Shown here piece by piece: positions 11,702 through 22,137 of a DNA stretch of 64,000 bases. Position numbers and translations under genes: made by a program. This DNA is from Auricularia sp. M13 (lineage: Eukaryota > Basidiomycota > Agaricomycetes > Auriculariales > Auriculariaceae). Numbering within the stretch: position 1 is the first letter of the stretch; each line of letters begins with the position of its first letter. The stretch spans positions 5,580,001-5,644,000 of the forward strand of contig CM073193.1 of the NCBI GenBank assembly GCA_037042915.1. The letters run 5' to 3'. The notes below the pieces were generated by a model. That model worked only from the letters and a program-made list of their open reading frames with translations. It ran no database searches and had not been told where the DNA came from.

Positions 11702-12967
11702 TTATGCAGTGTCTGCGGTCGCAATCCCTGATCCCATCTGGTTGTCGGCGTCGTTTGACTTCTTGTGCTTTTTCATTTTGGTATTCAAGGACCTTTGAGA
11801 CATCCTCTGAGATCTTGGCCGCGACCGAGCTGTGTCCTGAAAAAATAACTTCACAAAGTCCCTCGTTGTTGCCCAGTCGTTCTCGTATCGTTCAAGAAGC
11901 TCGTGCTCCTGGCAGGCCTGGGTGCTCGGTGAGAAAGATCCAGCGAGTCTCGGGCAATGCAATCCACTTACCAAGTGACACACCAGATCCATTTTCTCCT
12001 TCGATTGCTTGGAGAACGTCTTGTTCAGGTCGAGATGAGTGGCGCATAATTCATTGATATACTCCTGAAAAACAAATCTGTCTCCGCATTGTATAAAAGC
12101 AGAATGACAACCTACGCGAACATCTTCGTAGGTCTCATCGTGCCAGTCGAGGGCGTTCAATAACGTATACCCGCGGTGATTGCCACGCACGAGCTGACCC
12201 GCGGGTTTCGGCACCACCACCTCCCCAACATTCTCCTTCGCGTGGATATAACTCTGTCCATTTCTCGCACTGCCCTTCCGCGGCTGGTTCTGCTCACGGG
12301 ATTCCGCGGCTAGAGAAGGCGGCCCACTCGAGCAGCTTCGGCCAGAGGCGATGCCAGCGTGCTCAAATGCCACACGCAGTGTCTTCTTCGGGTTTCCGGT
12401 TGAGTCTAGATTTGCGTTGCCCGCGTCCTTGAACAGTCTCATATCATTGCCGGCCGACCATGATAGGGAAATTCTCACCCTTTGCTCGGTGGAATGAACT
12501 CCCTTCGAACTCTTTCGGTCTTCCGAACTGCCCGCTGCGTTCCGCGGAACAATATGTTCAATACTGAACCCTAGGTTGCTGCACCGGCTGCTGCTCGCGC
12601 GGGCCGAATGATCACTAATCAGCGTATCAAATCCGTGCTCGCTCTCTTCCGGCGTATCCGATGCGTCAGTATTATCTGCCGAGGATTCGTTCCCAGACGG
12701 CGAACGACATGACCCAGCTTCTGCTTCAGTCAGCGTCTCCAGGCATGTGTCCTGCGCCGGACTGCGACCTTGGACTTCGCCGCCTTTCTCATCGTTCTGC
12801 TCATGGCAAGGTCGGTTACATCGGATGCATGACGCCAGTAAGGACTCACTGGTGCTGTGGCTGGATCTTTTTGGAAGCGGGACATCTCGACCTTCGCTGC
12901 GTCTGCCACACCAAGCCGCGTGTTGGCTCCCATGTTTGCGAAGCCAAAAGTGGGTATCTGAGAGCGC
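11702..12967 (-). CDS. Hypothetical serine-rich protein, about 420 codons open
   Basis: One uninterrupted minus-strand frame runs from an in-frame stop at 12968-12970 to the stop at 11702. The N-terminal part is Ser/Glu-rich (TDASDTPEESEHGF, SARASSSRCS). The C-terminal part has a folded-looking block (GQLVRGNHRGYTLLNALDWHD, then RYENDWATTRDFVKLFF) and a basic end, KMKKHKK, that could be a nuclear signal. The ENDWAT-type ending resembles a tail I associate with uncharacterised mushroom proteins, but that is from memory and weak. No in-frame ATG precedes the Ser-rich region, so the true start probably lies behind an intron near 12970-13060, where another frame begins with ATG. Intact by eye. 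Confidence 0.5.
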   Translation of the reverse strand, partial: ALSDTHFWLRKHGSQHAAWCGRRSEGRDVPLPKRSSHSTSESLLASCIRCNRPCHEQNDEKGGEVQGRSPAQDTCLETLTEAEAGSCRSPSGNESSADNTDASDTPEESEHGFDTLISDHSARASSSRCSNLGFSIEHIVPRNAAGSSEDRKSSKGVHSTEQRVRISLSWSAGNDMRLFKDAGNANLDSTGNPKKTLRVAFEHAGIASGRSCSSGPPSLAAESREQNQPRKGSARNGQSYIHAKENVGEVVVPKPAGQLVRGNHRGYTLLNALDWHDETYEDVRVGCHSAFIQCGDRFVFQEYINELCATHLDLNKTFSKQSKEKMDLVCHLVSGLHCPRLAGSFSPSTQACQEHELLERYENDWATTRDFVKLFFQDTARSRPRSQRMSQRSLNTKMKKHKKSNDADNQMGSGIATADTA

Positions 12968-13024
12968 TTATTGAGTAGGTGGGTGGGAATTGATCGCTGC
13001 CACGGAGTCTCCTCTGGGGGCGCG

Positions 13025-13730
13025 GGACTGAAACATCTTCTTGAGCTGTGCACCATCCTGCCGTCTATGTCAGAAAAACGAACGACGTCCGCCGTATGCC
13101 GTCTTTAAATACCGCCTGCGCCAGAAGGGCCCCCATTGACTCAGGGCTGTGATCATGAGAAGGTCCGGTCCGGGTTTGACGATCACAGCCCGAGGCTGTA
13201 CTACTGTCGACTGGCTTATTACAGCCCGAGGCCGTACTACTGTCGACTGGCTGATCACAGCCTTGAGATATACCACTTACTATATAAAGGGTCCCATGCT
13301 GCTGTTCGCTTCGGAGAATCTGCCCAGCTCTCATCTACATCTGACGTATCCTATCCGACAGATTCGGACGACTATGTGCACCCAATTTCGCCAGCTGACG
13401 AAAAGCAGCTTCCGAGGCCGACGCGAGAGAGCTAGGGAGCCGACACCGAGGCGGACCGACATAGACAGAGGTCAACCAAATTCCCCACCGAATGATGAGT
13501 CTCCAAACGGTCGTAAGCCCGCAGTCCGCTCCTCGCCAGGTCACCAATGCCGGGATCGATGCTCTCGTGTATGCGTTCGACGCCATGTGCTCACTGTATT
13601 CCCTCGTCTTCTTGAGATCAGACGGAGGGGATATGCAACGCAAAAAACTATTCGAAGTAGCGGAGACAAACTACATACACGACAAATTACCGAACGGAGC
13701 GCTAGGAGGTATACACTAGACGGATACATC
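13025..13730 (+). mobile_element. CACTA (tnp2) element remnant, terminal region
   Basis: From the motif CATCTTCTTGAGCTGTGCACC (13035) on, this stretch matches the reverse complement of 25390-24850. Shared parts are a subterminal region with ATCACAGCC repeats, a TATATAAA-like box near 13280, and the start of a protein, MCTQFRQLTKSSF (13374), which in the other copy leads into a recognisable tnp2 transposase. Here the protein decays after about 100 codons. Related ATCACAGCC units also occur near 52165-52190 next to the larger CACTA element. Confidence 0.65.
13182..13262 (+). repeat. 36-bp tandem repeat, two full units plus a part
   Basis: Units at 13182-13217 and 13218-13253 share ACAGCCCGAGGC and TACTACTGTCGACTGGCT, and a third partial ATCACAGCC follows. 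The tandem lies in the subterminal part of the CACTA remnant. The homologous stretch near 25220-25240 has a single unit. Confidence 0.85.
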
Positions 13731-14825
13731 ACCAACTGCAGGATCCTGGCCGAGTTCCTCATCCGTCATGTCATCAGCAATGGCCACAATCTGCCTGCAC
13801 ACCTCGAAAATACGCGAGCGATTACGCATATTGGGGCTGACGACGACGCAGTAGTGGGCATATTTGAGCCAAGGGAAAGGCGGGTATTGTCCGTTTTGAA
13901 GTGTTCTCAGGATGCGCTGCGGAGGTTTCATCCAGTCGGGAGCGAGCGCACGGACGAGCGAGTTAATGAACAAGTGGCAGGTACGACGAATCGACTTTGA
14001 GACCGAAAGTAAAGTGGCGAGGTCTGTCAAGTCGCCCAGGAACTCGACGATGGTGGTGAGCAACTCCACGGGAAGCTGTTCAAGCAGGGAACGCCCGACG
14101 GAGGCGGGGGGCAGCCACGCCATCGCGTAGCAGTGACTGTAGGCCTCGACAACTGGGAATCTGATACAGAATAAGTTTGGTGTTACCAAATGTGCGAGGG
14201 AAGACGAGGCGCACCTATCCGGCCGAACAAAGATGTACATTGCGCCACGCCCGCACCACCAATCGTGCAGTGTGCGCGGGTGGTATCTGTTGCACTCAAG
14301 GCTGCGAATGACGGCGCGTGGTAAGGCATGACACAGGTTCCCGTCGAACGCATCCCAGAGATTGGCAAGAGGACAAACAAAGTCGCCGTCGCTCTGCGTC
14401 AGATCGATCGCGCGGCCCCAAGAGACGCCGTCGATGCCAACCGAGGCGGGCTCATCGATGTTCTGCCGTCGAAGCACGGCCCAGAAGACACGCTCGGGAT
14501 GGACGAGGCTACGTGGGGACTGCTTCAGCACCTGCGCAAAGATACGCATGCAGCCTGCGTGCGTGAAAGGATAGGTATTGCCGGTGATGTCGAATTGGCG
14601 GCCAGAGACGCGGTGGAAAATGGTAGCGCACTGGTGATGCTCTCCAGGCTCCATGGACCACATAACGCGAATGGTCCTGATGTCGATGGCCTCTATGGCT
14701 TCCGGCGCGGTTACCCTCCAATTGAACGGGCCTTTCACCCTATCGCCCAGAGGACCGACCAAACAAAGATCTTCCTGCCACTTTATGTCGTCCGGGGCGA
14801 AGTGAAAGGGGGTGTCCGTCGACAA
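13716..14825 (-). CDS. F-box domain protein, 3' exon
   Basis: A 369-codon frame. The N-terminal half has a pattern common in mushroom F-box proteins (IKWQEDLCLVGPLGD, then NTYPFTHAGCMRIFAQVL). The F-box follows at about residues 245-285, with LLEQLPVELLTTIVEFLGDL then TDLATLLSVSK. Such proteins bind Skp1 through the F-box and recruit targets to SCF ubiquitin ligases. The frame opens at a TTG and stays open further upstream, so the true start lies in an exon nearer 14880-15130; an acceptor-like TTCGTAG precedes it on this strand. The stop at 13716 sits right at the edge of the CACTA remnant. No internal damage seen. Confidence 0.75.
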   Translation of the reverse strand: MSTDTPFHFAPDDIKWQEDLCLVGPLGDRVKGPFNWRVTAPEAIEAIDIRTIRVMWSMEPGEHHQCATIFHRVSGRQFDITGNTYPFTHAGCMRIFAQVLKQSPRSLVHPERVFWAVLRRQNIDEPASVGIDGVSWGRAIDLTQSDGDFVCPLANLWDAFDGNLCHALPRAVIRSLECNRYHPRTLHDWWCGRGAMYIFVRPDRCASSSLAHLVTPNLFCIRFPVVEAYSHCYAMAWLPPASVGRSLLEQLPVELLTTIVEFLGDLTDLATLLSVSKSIRRTCHLFINSLVRALAPDWMKPPQRILRTLQNGQYPPFPWLKYAHYCVVVSPNMRNRSRIFEVCRQIVAIADDMTDEELGQDPAVGDVSV

Positions 14826-14879
14826 GGTCGGCGCAGCCGGACGAGCCGGCGAAGGCGCTCGCGATCTCGGTCTACGAAC

Positions 14880-15680
14880 AAGGGTGAGTCAATCACGGTC
14901 GTTTGCGCTGGATTTGACACCTACATTCAGCGCTGTAGCGATCTCGGCGTTCGCGCCGCAAAGCTAGGTGTGCAGGATGTCAGTGATACACAAGCAGCAC
15001 GAAGTGTCCATTGGCGTACGTAACAGTAGACATCGGTCATAACGAAGATCCAGTCGAGGGCGTCAGACTCGGAGCCCAGCGGAGAGAGGGGACCCAGACT
15101 TTGCAGGCCTGAAGCACGAAAGCTCTTTATAGCAAAGACGATGAATGTGACTTCCAGCTCGGGGAAAAAAGGTAAAAAAATACCGATACCCAGCGCGAGG
15201 ACATTTTCTATCGTCTTGATCTATCGAGGTCCATCGCAGCTGTCTACAGAAGCTTTCGAGGAGTATAGTATCGTTTGTAGGTGGCTGCCTGTCGGACAAA
15301 GGATAAGCGCTGACCAGCGCGGGAGCGGGAGAATCTCGCTCTATGCCGGCCATAGCCAAATCGCTGATCATGGGCTTCCCTGGGCGTCTGCGAATCGTGC
15401 ATGCATTACCACGGTAACGGATCGGCGAGCTGCGCGGAGCGCTAGATCGGCGAGCTGCGCACTTGCCTGCACAATGCAGGGACATGATCACCGGATTGGC
15501 CGATGGTGGGTCATGCGTGTTCTCGGGCGCTTGAGAGCGCATAGATTGTGCGTCTTGCCAAGCCCAGCGAGCTTCTCCCCCGCCCCAATCGTCGTCCTCT
15601 CACAGAAAAGGAAAACAATGCAATAACATTATAATAGCGCAGCGTCTGGCTATGGAAGCTGTTCCACGACTGGGGTCTCA
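14880..15680. other. Probable 5' part of the F-box gene and spacer
   Basis: The minus strand may contain short upstream exons of the F-box gene (for example SESDALDWIF near 15060), but I cannot fix splice sites. Nothing else is recognised before the next gene at 15684. Confidence 0.3.
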
Positions 15681-15683
15681 ATC

Positions 15684-16717
15684 ATGGCAGATTCATACGT
15701 CCTCCCTCAGGATGACCTTCCATTCTCGTATTTTCTTGAAGGGCGACAGCATGCATTGCCTGGGTATCAGCCCACACAGGTACGTTTTGCGTTGTCGTGG
15801 GACCTGGAGCCTGCGCTCAATACACTCATCTTAGGACTCGTTGATGCGGCCGTCTGCTTTCTATGTGAGCCTGCATAGAATCCCGTGTATCGCACATTAA
15901 CTTCGCTGTCTCCCTTAGCCGATGCCAGCTTTTCCACCAACGCCAGCTGCTCCACCAACCCAAAGTCCGTATCTCGGTGGATGCATTGACGTAAGATTCT
16001 CGGGCCCCGCGCGGTCATCGCTGAGTTACTTCGCCGTTCAAGCCGGCCGCCAATGCTGGACAAACCGCCTTGTTGGATGGAATTCCGTCCATTGGGCGAA
16101 ATTCATTCAGTCCCGCCACCTCAGCCGTGAGTTCACACTCGTTTTTGGCGCCGCATACTCACATAGTCATAGACATATGTACCGTTCTCATTGCCCACCG
16201 GGGCGACAAACGTTCTTGGAGACAGTGCCACACACACGGATGGAGATTATAATGTGAGCCTGCTTCCGCATACGGGGTACATATTGCGCTGACACACTTA
16301 CAATTAGATTCAGCCTTCACATGTCACTGCTACGCCGGCCGAAACGGCTGCCAGCGGTAGTACGAGTAACGGCTTCCAAGCAGCCAATTTTTCTATTTAT
16401 TCAAGACTCCCGGACAACGCGGTAAGCCGTCTTCGTATGTGTGAGCAGGCTGCACCCATACTGATTGAGCCAAGCAGTCTTTGATGATGCATGTCGCGGG
16501 CCCTTCAACGTCAACCGCCACGCAAAGCGCAACTGCGGACAGTGCCATGGACATCTATGATTGGGCCACAGCTCCTCCTCAGCAGACGACCGCAGCACCG
16601 GGACTTGATGCGGAGGCGGAGGCGTTGGTCGATGAACTTGCCGCTCGATTGAACATGGATGCGACACCTGTTGAATTTGATGGCCAAGTCGTATACCGGT
16701 ACTATGTTTCGATGTGA
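15684..16717 (+). CDS. Hypothetical Pro/Ala/Thr-rich protein, seven exons
   Basis: Exons 15684-15779, 15835-15864, 15919-15990, 16043-16126, 16173-16253, 16308-16421 and 16478-16717 join without a stop to give 238 residues. The introns are 46-56 bp with clean GT-AG ends. Every exon length is a multiple of three. The protein starts MADSYVLPQDDLPF. It has a Pro-rich stretch (FPPTPAAPPTQSPY), then Ser/Thr/Ala-rich linkers and a more ordered end (AEALVDELAARLNMDATPVEF, VVYRYYVSM). No signal peptide, membrane helix or known domain is seen. The even splice pattern and intact frame argue for a real, expressed gene. Its function is unknown; low-complexity composition would fit a transcription-related or scaffold protein, but that is only a guess. 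Confidence 0.75.
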
Positions 16718-17308
16718 AGAACCTTATGTAATACCCATTCGCACGTGTCCTTTCTAGTTATAAATAGGTATGGAAATCTACACCCAGAAGTGCTATATCT
16801 CTTTCTATGTTAGGATCGCATATAACAATAACCGATAAAATTACTTCACCCATATCCCGCGACATGAACGCCAGTGAATCATCGGGACGGCGAGTATCGG
16901 TGGGTTTCTACATGCCAATCGCTAGACGTCTCCATTCGGCAGTGAGCAAGTTGCGAAGCGTAGGAGAAGCCCGTCATGCATCACGATACTTGGTCTACAC
17001 TTGTTTGTCGCGCGTGGCAGTCGCGCACGAGCTTGTTCACACGCGGCGTTTCGACCAGGCTTGGGACGGAGACGCGGTTGACCTCGTCATACGTTGCGCC
17101 AGGGCTTGCAGTCGCACAAGGAGGAGTGCAGACGAGCATACCACCCGTCTGCAAGTCGACATCCGTATGAGTTGGTGGGGACGACGGCTGGCTAGCGCAC
17201 GCACCGAGGCTAGGGTCAATCGTCACTGTTGCCGCCCGACATACTCGCCTGCCATCGCGTGTCAGCGCCGTTTGCGCAAAAGGAAAATGGGGACGCTGCT
17301 GACCTCCA

Positions 17309-17605
17309 TCACGTGACATAGTTCGTGCCAGCCGATGGTGAAGAGCTGCAAGAGTGGCGGGCGTTACGAACGCATGCTAGCGCATGTTGGCTGAACGTGC
17401 GTTCAATGGCTGCAAAGGAGTCAGGGGTAGGCTGGATACTGGACGCTCGGCGCACGTTCATGAGGACGCGGAAGAGCGGAAGGACCCAGAGGCCGAGGAT
17501 GACAATGGTGAAGAGTATGATCTGGACAGAGGCACGGGAAAACCGCCGGGCCACGCACGACATAGAGCTCGACGACTTGCGAAAGACAGCCTGGCTCAGC
17601 TTCAT
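17309..17605 (-). CDS. Possible membrane protein exon
   Basis: The minus-strand frame contains one strong hydrophobic segment, VQIILFTIVILGLWVLPLF, bounded by basic residues (RRFSRAS before, NVRRASS after). This fits a membrane helix. A plausible first exon with ATG (MANKALELTKEQ) lies just upstream near 17670. Downstream, open minus-strand frames continue to 16981 but lack recognisable domains. I cannot name a family. Confidence 0.3.
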   Translation of the reverse strand: MKLSQAVFRKSSSSMSCVARRFSRASVQIILFTIVILGLWVLPLFRVLMNVRRASSIQPTPDSFAAIERTFSQHALACVRNARHSCSSSPSAGTNYVT

Positions 17606-17829
17606 CTGCGCAGCGCACGGCCTGGGCGACGGACCTGCTCCTTTGTGAGCTCGAGCGCCTTGTTGGCCATGGCAGCACTGGGGGGAGAGCTGCTTTATTA
17701 ACTTAGAGCTAGCGGACGCGCGAGGTTTTGAATTCGGTGAGAACTTGTTGGGAGTTCGATCATACTTACCTATTCAGTCCGCGGCGGGTTCTGAACTGAA
17801 TCGTAGATTTTTTGCGCTGGACTGGCCAA

Positions 17830-18240
17830 CGCTGTGAGTCAAGGCGACTTGGTCGCATGAGCCATCCCGCTGCGCCCTTCTCCGGTCTAAATTGCGCTAT
17901 CCATTTAATATCTCCTGCGCGATTGATAGTAGTGCGAGCAAGCGTACGGGCAAGAGATAGATCACAGTCATTTAAGTAGGTAGCCTGTAGGTCGGTAGGT
18001 AGGTAGGTAGATAGTCAGGAACGACGTTCGGAGCAAGCCGAACCGCTCCGTCTACCCAATACACCTGCACGTGTCTTCCTTCCCTTTGAAATCAGCAGCC
18101 TGGTCATCATGCGCACTGGGGTGTCCCGGTATTCAAGCCCATCAGCCCCAGAAGACACTCGATACCCGCTACCAAGTAGCCCACAACTCACGGTAGCGTT
18201 GTTCGCTCGAACAGCTGGACCGCTGCGTAACGCGTCCAGT
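17830..18240 (+). repeat. Dispersed repeat DR, copy 4 (diverged)
   Basis: Forward copy with the GCGACTTGGTCGCAT block at about 17845, TCTCCTGCGCGAT, the GTTCGGAGCAAGCCGAAC stem-loop at about 18030 and CTACCAAGTAGCCC at about 18168. It is shorter and more mutated than copies 1, 3 and 10, and is interrupted by a GTAG microsatellite. Confidence 0.8.
17975..18014 (+). repeat. GTAG tetranucleotide microsatellite inside DR copy 4
   Basis: Repeated GTAG units with a few interruptions, inserted just before the conserved stem-loop of the DR repeat. Confidence 0.9.
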
Positions 18241-18949
18241 CATGGCATCAGGCCAGGCTGTAGCCGCCCTATCAGTTGTGATTCCCCATGGACCGAGATG
18301 CAACTGCTCCGCGTAGTCATACTGCTCAGCTCCGTGGCACAGTGTTCATAGGATTCCCAGGCTGTCAGATCCAGTGCTAGCACCCGATTTGTGTTCGCCG
18401 CGCGACTCGGACTTGCGTTCCTCTCCGCTTTCTGCGCCTGCTCCACCGTTCCCGTCTTGGTCGTGGCATCGCCGGCTACCGCAACGCGCGTTGGAGCGCT
18501 GTAACGCGACATGGGGCTCGTGATAATAGAGTTCCTAACGCGCATCGCGTTGTCTTCGCGTCACCATCAGTGCACCTCGACCGCGCCCGATGAATTCGTC
18601 GCCCGTATCACCCGCACCCGAGGCAGAGCTCGTTGCACGCACACGGGCCTTCTTGCCCCTGCCGGCGTGGAGTTGGCACATGAGCAGCTTGTCAAGGCCA
18701 TCCTGTCGCAGCCGCGCGACGTGTTCTCGCCGCTTGCACTCGTAGACATGCCCAACACGGATTCAGCTCGAGCACCCCAGGACAATACTTCCGCCCGCTC
18801 TACGCGTGCTTCGACCAAAAAAGTCGGGGATTTGGTGCCAGAGACTTTGTTTGCGCAAGTACGAGCTACCGGCCGCACGGCACCCCACACAGCGGACGAG
18901 ATCACAGCAAAGTCTTCAACAAAGTTGGTTTCTCCTCTAACTGACTCGG

Positions 18950-19215
18950 ACTGGATTATCGCCCTGAACTCTTTCGTCAAGCATGATCGTCTGCTGATCA
19001 AACGGTTCGAACCGTTCAAGCGGCTCGAGCAGCTGGTCGAGCTGCTGGATCGCGCACGAAACTCGTTCAAGTTTCTGGTCCTGAATCTCACGTAACAGGC
19101 CGATTCCTCACTTCCTACAATGCGATGTGCGGGCGCCGAAAAATTTCCAGTCGCTTTTGCTCCTCCCACCACTCGCCTTCTGAGTCTCAGCACTGGCCTG
19201 AACGCTCGCGCGGCC
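18950..19215 (-). pseudogene. Coiled-coil protein fragment
   Basis: The minus strand reads EWWEEQKRLEIFRRP at about 19150-19190. After a frame interruption it reads LLREIQDQKLERV, then QQLDQLLEPLERFEPFDQQT, at about 18985-19095. The heptad-like Leu/Glu/Gln pattern indicates a coiled coil. The larger plus-strand frame over the same DNA (18511-19095) lacks such logic, so I regard it as the shadow. Whether an intron or a frameshift separates the two parts is unclear. Confidence 0.35.
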
Positions 19216-19487
19216 GTCGTGCAGCGTCATGGTCTAGTAAGCGGCTGGGCCGTCCTTACCGTTCCGCTGCTGCTTCGTCGTGTCGAGGCTGGCCGACATT
19301 CACGTGATCCGAGCGCTCGATCACGTGCATGATCTCGGCAGGGATGTCATTAATCAGGGCTTAGGATTGATCGGTTTACTTTGTATAATCATTAATTAAG
19401 GCGTCGTATTAGTTTATTAAATGCCCTTAAACGTCCTCATGATGCTATACAATATGAACCCGTGGCGAAATTAGAAGTGGTCTGAGC

Positions 19488-20906
19488 TCAGACCAACAAC
19501 CAGTCCGTCGGCGGCGGTTGGAACTCGAATGGCAGTCGGTTGATATTGTTCATACCGCCACATCTAACAGGCCCAGCACGATTAATCCACGGAGTAACAG
19601 GTGCTCTGCGGACGATGGGACGCAGAGGCCACTGGGCGTCATCCGCAACGACAGAAACGTCCTCCAGTACAATCTGCAGCAGTTGCGGCTCATTGCAACC
19701 GATCGCGGAATCGATGAAGGCCACTAATCTGGATGTAGAGTTTACCGGATGTGTTTTCGTCTCTGCCTGGAGCACTACGGTCGATAGTAGAGGGGATCTG
19801 ATCATGCCCTCCGCCCAGGTCGAAGGCAACTCGTCAAGTATTAGACGAAGAGCTTTGAGTTGGGGGAGGAATGCGTTCATACGACAAAGCTCGGGAAAGC
19901 AAAGGTTGAGCGGAGTAGCGAGAAGAGTAAGACGATCTACGAAGAGGAATGTCTGGATAAATGAATGTGATGCGAGAAATTGAGTCGACGGATTGATAAA
20001 ATATCGAATAAAGCTTCCATCTGGTGATGCGATGGTGAACCGACCGCGATTGGGATCCAGCGTATGTGTAGAAAGTCGGACGCATAGCGGACCAAAAGGT
20101 GGGAGAATACAGACAATGCAATCTTTGGGAAATTTGCGGAGACATATGGTGATGATTGGTACAACTATACCAAGCTGTTGGAGCTCGTATACATGGCTTG
20201 CATGGTGAAGCAGAAGATGTTGAATATTAGATAGAGGCAGGACGGTGAGGGAAGGGAGACTCCGGGGGTTTCCCCATAGCTCGACCGACTCGGACTTCGG
20301 GAACCAGGAGACGACACAGTCGAAATCGTCGCGCTCAGAGAGGGGGTATATCGCCTTGAGGGCCCGCAGTACGTGAGGGACCGGACGAGGGGGTGAAGAG
20401 AGTGGTACATCCATGAGAAAAACGCGCTCAATGGAGTTGAATGCGTGAATATTGAACAGCGCGGCCAGCGGGGGGAGGTCAGGGCGGGGGCCATTGACCA
20501 GCACTTGAAGATTCCTCAGGTACGGCGCTTCAAGCGAAAACAAGGGCCAAAGGAGAGAAGCCGCAGTAGGATGTAGTTCGAATGCGAGTTCCTCGACGCG
20601 ATGAAGATGTTCACGCAGAGTAGGCAGTAATACGTTGACCAAGGGCAGCGAAGGTCCGGTGCAGCGCATGGCAAGAGTTGCTAGAGACTGAGGGCAAGGT
20701 CTAGCGCTGAGCCTTTCGGCGAAGAGACGCGCTGAACCCATTGTAAGATTACGGTCGTCAATGGTCACGTACTTCCAGAAGGTGGGATGCGCTCGGGCGA
20801 GCTGACGCAACAGGCGCGACACGTGAGACAGGGTAAGCAGATCAAGGTAGTCGCTGTAGTCAAGGAAGGCCATTATTATGTCAGCGCCCAGTGCGTAGAC
20901 AGACAT
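19488..20906 (-). CDS. F-box-like protein, intact single exon
   Basis: A 472-codon frame. An F-box-like segment lies at about residues 8-45 (ADIIMAFLDYSDYLDLLTL, then HVSRLLRQLARAHPTFWKYV). It is followed by a long region with repeated Leu-rich stretches, typical of the substrate-binding part of mushroom F-box proteins. It is the intact member of a local family: the copy at 45215-46657 aligns along its whole length, and the fragment at 3939-4364 aligns to residues about 85-155. The likely role is as substrate receptor of an SCF ubiquitin ligase. No disabling change is visible. An AT-rich stretch (19375-19460) follows the stop and may hold the 3' end signals. Confidence 0.8.
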   Translation of the reverse strand: MSVYALGADIIMAFLDYSDYLDLLTLSHVSRLLRQLARAHPTFWKYVTIDDRNLTMGSARLFAERLSARPCPQSLATLAMRCTGPSLPLVNVLLPTLREHLHRVEELAFELHPTAASLLWPLFSLEAPYLRNLQVLVNGPRPDLPPLAALFNIHAFNSIERVFLMDVPLSSPPRPVPHVLRALKAIYPLSERDDFDCVVSWFPKSESVELWGNPRSLPSLTVLPLSNIQHLLLHHASHVYELQQLGIVVPIITICLRKFPKDCIVCILPPFGPLCVRLSTHTLDPNRGRFTIASPDGSFIRYFINPSTQFLASHSFIQTFLFVDRLTLLATPLNLCFPELCRMNAFLPQLKALRLILDELPSTWAEGMIRSPLLSTVVLQAETKTHPVNSTSRLVAFIDSAIGCNEPQLLQIVLEDVSVVADDAQWPLRPIVRRAPVTPWINRAGPVRCGGMNNINRLPFEFQPPPTDWLLV

Positions 20907-21340
20907 GGCAATGTTACTTCAAAGACGTGGAGAGAGGTCTGCATAGTTATATATGACATATGGAGTGGGCGAGTCACTCTGTATAAGGGTCGGGTTTGCC
21001 GCGGCGGCGCGGCACAGCACCGGCACAGGTGTGGGGTGGCAGGACGTGCTCGAATGCAGTTCGGCATAGCCCAAACAGCGGCCGCGCGGCACAGGGTGCG
21101 CCACAGACTAAGGGCAGTCTCGCCGTGCTCGTTATGGCAAGACCAACGGTGCAGGAGCACCTCTCTAGCTCTCTGTTATCTGGCTGCTGCACGGCGGTGC
21201 GCCCTACCATGTACCTCTGACCCACATGCGCTTGGTTCCCGTTTTGCAGCAGTCCCAAGAACGATGATGTAAATAGCTTGCCTACATCGGGACAATTCTT
21301 GGAACCCGGCGTTCGATTATCGGACCATGCCGCGTAATAT

Positions 21341-21363
21341 ACCTACCTACCTACCTACCTACC
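21341..21363. repeat. CTAC tetranucleotide microsatellite
   Basis: Five to six ACCT/CTAC units in a row. Similar short CTAC runs occur at about 22720, 24105 and 40482, and as GTAG at 17975-18014 and 24438. Confidence 0.9.
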
Positions 21364-21645
21364 AGGGGTTCAGCTACTCCGATGCAACGTGACGTTGAAA
21401 ATACTATACATCAGCTCTTCACGAATGCCGATTTCGGAGCATTGCCACCTCGCGTTTGTACAAGATATGCTGTACAGCTTATAATTAGAGATTGGCTATG
21501 CATCAACCTTTGCCAGTCGCCCCGCCTTTCGCTCCGCACTGGTAATATCAGGCTGTGCGGCGAAGATCATTCCCGCATGGCACCACAAGAGATCTAGACT
21601 ATATAGCTGCTATGAACTCGAGGCTTTCTCCATCCGACATCCCCT

Positions 21646-22137
21646 ATGGCAAGCGCCGACACAGACCGATCAACACGGTCCCCAGAATTCGACCGCGTCT
21701 GTGCTGCTATTGTAGTCCAAACTCTTCAAAGCTTGTTTTCCGGGAATGCCTCTCCGCCCAAGAAATCGCGGAACCGACGGAAGAAAGGTCCCCATAAACG
21801 GCTCTACTCCCTCAACTCCTTCATTGCCTTTCGCCTCTTCCTCGCGGATGCAATAGAAACCAATATGGTATCGCTCTTGGCGTCGAATCCCAATTTGGAT
21901 TGGAACGAGATGCGCGGAGGTGCGATCAGCAAGATAGCTGGCCGCATCTGGCCGCACGTCAGAGACTTCCCCATCGTCAAGGGGCTCACAAAGTTGGCCT
22001 GTGAACGTGACTTGAAGAAGAAGCTTGGACAATGCGATCTACCTGGTACGTGGATTCCATCACGTGGCGGAACCGCCGAATCGTCTTTTGGACACCAATT
22101 GAACACAGTCGCAGGCGATGTAGCCTCTCATACATGA
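21646..22137 (+). CDS. Putative DNA-binding protein with an alpha-box/HMG-like motif
   Basis: The frame begins MASADTDRSTRSPEF. After a basic stretch (KKSRNRRKKGPHKR) it reads SLNSFIAFRLFLADAIETN, then ASNPNLDWNEMRGGAISKI, AGRIWPHVRDF and KLACERDLKKKLG. The pattern of a basic run followed by LNSFIAFR is the hallmark of the alpha-box/HMG-like DNA-binding fold of fungal mating-type alpha1 proteins, and the spacing to a Trp about 40 residues later is compatible. This is motif-level similarity only. The 3' end may be spliced near a GTACGT at 22047. If real, the product would be a nuclear transcription factor. No homeodomain or pheromone genes lie nearby, so a mating locus is not indicated. Confidence 0.45.
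   Translation: MASADTDRSTRSPEFDRVCAAIVVQTLQSLFSGNASPPKKSRNRRKKGPHKRLYSLNSFIAFRLFLADAIETNMVSLLASNPNLDWNEMRGGAISKIAGRIWPHVRDFPIVKGLTKLACERDLKKKLGQCDLPGTWIPSRGGTAESSFGHQLNTVAGDVASHT

Noticed and set aside
18511-19095. 194-codon plus-strand ORF
   Set aside because: The opposite strand shows a clear coiled-coil pattern over the same bases, so this frame is more likely a shadow.
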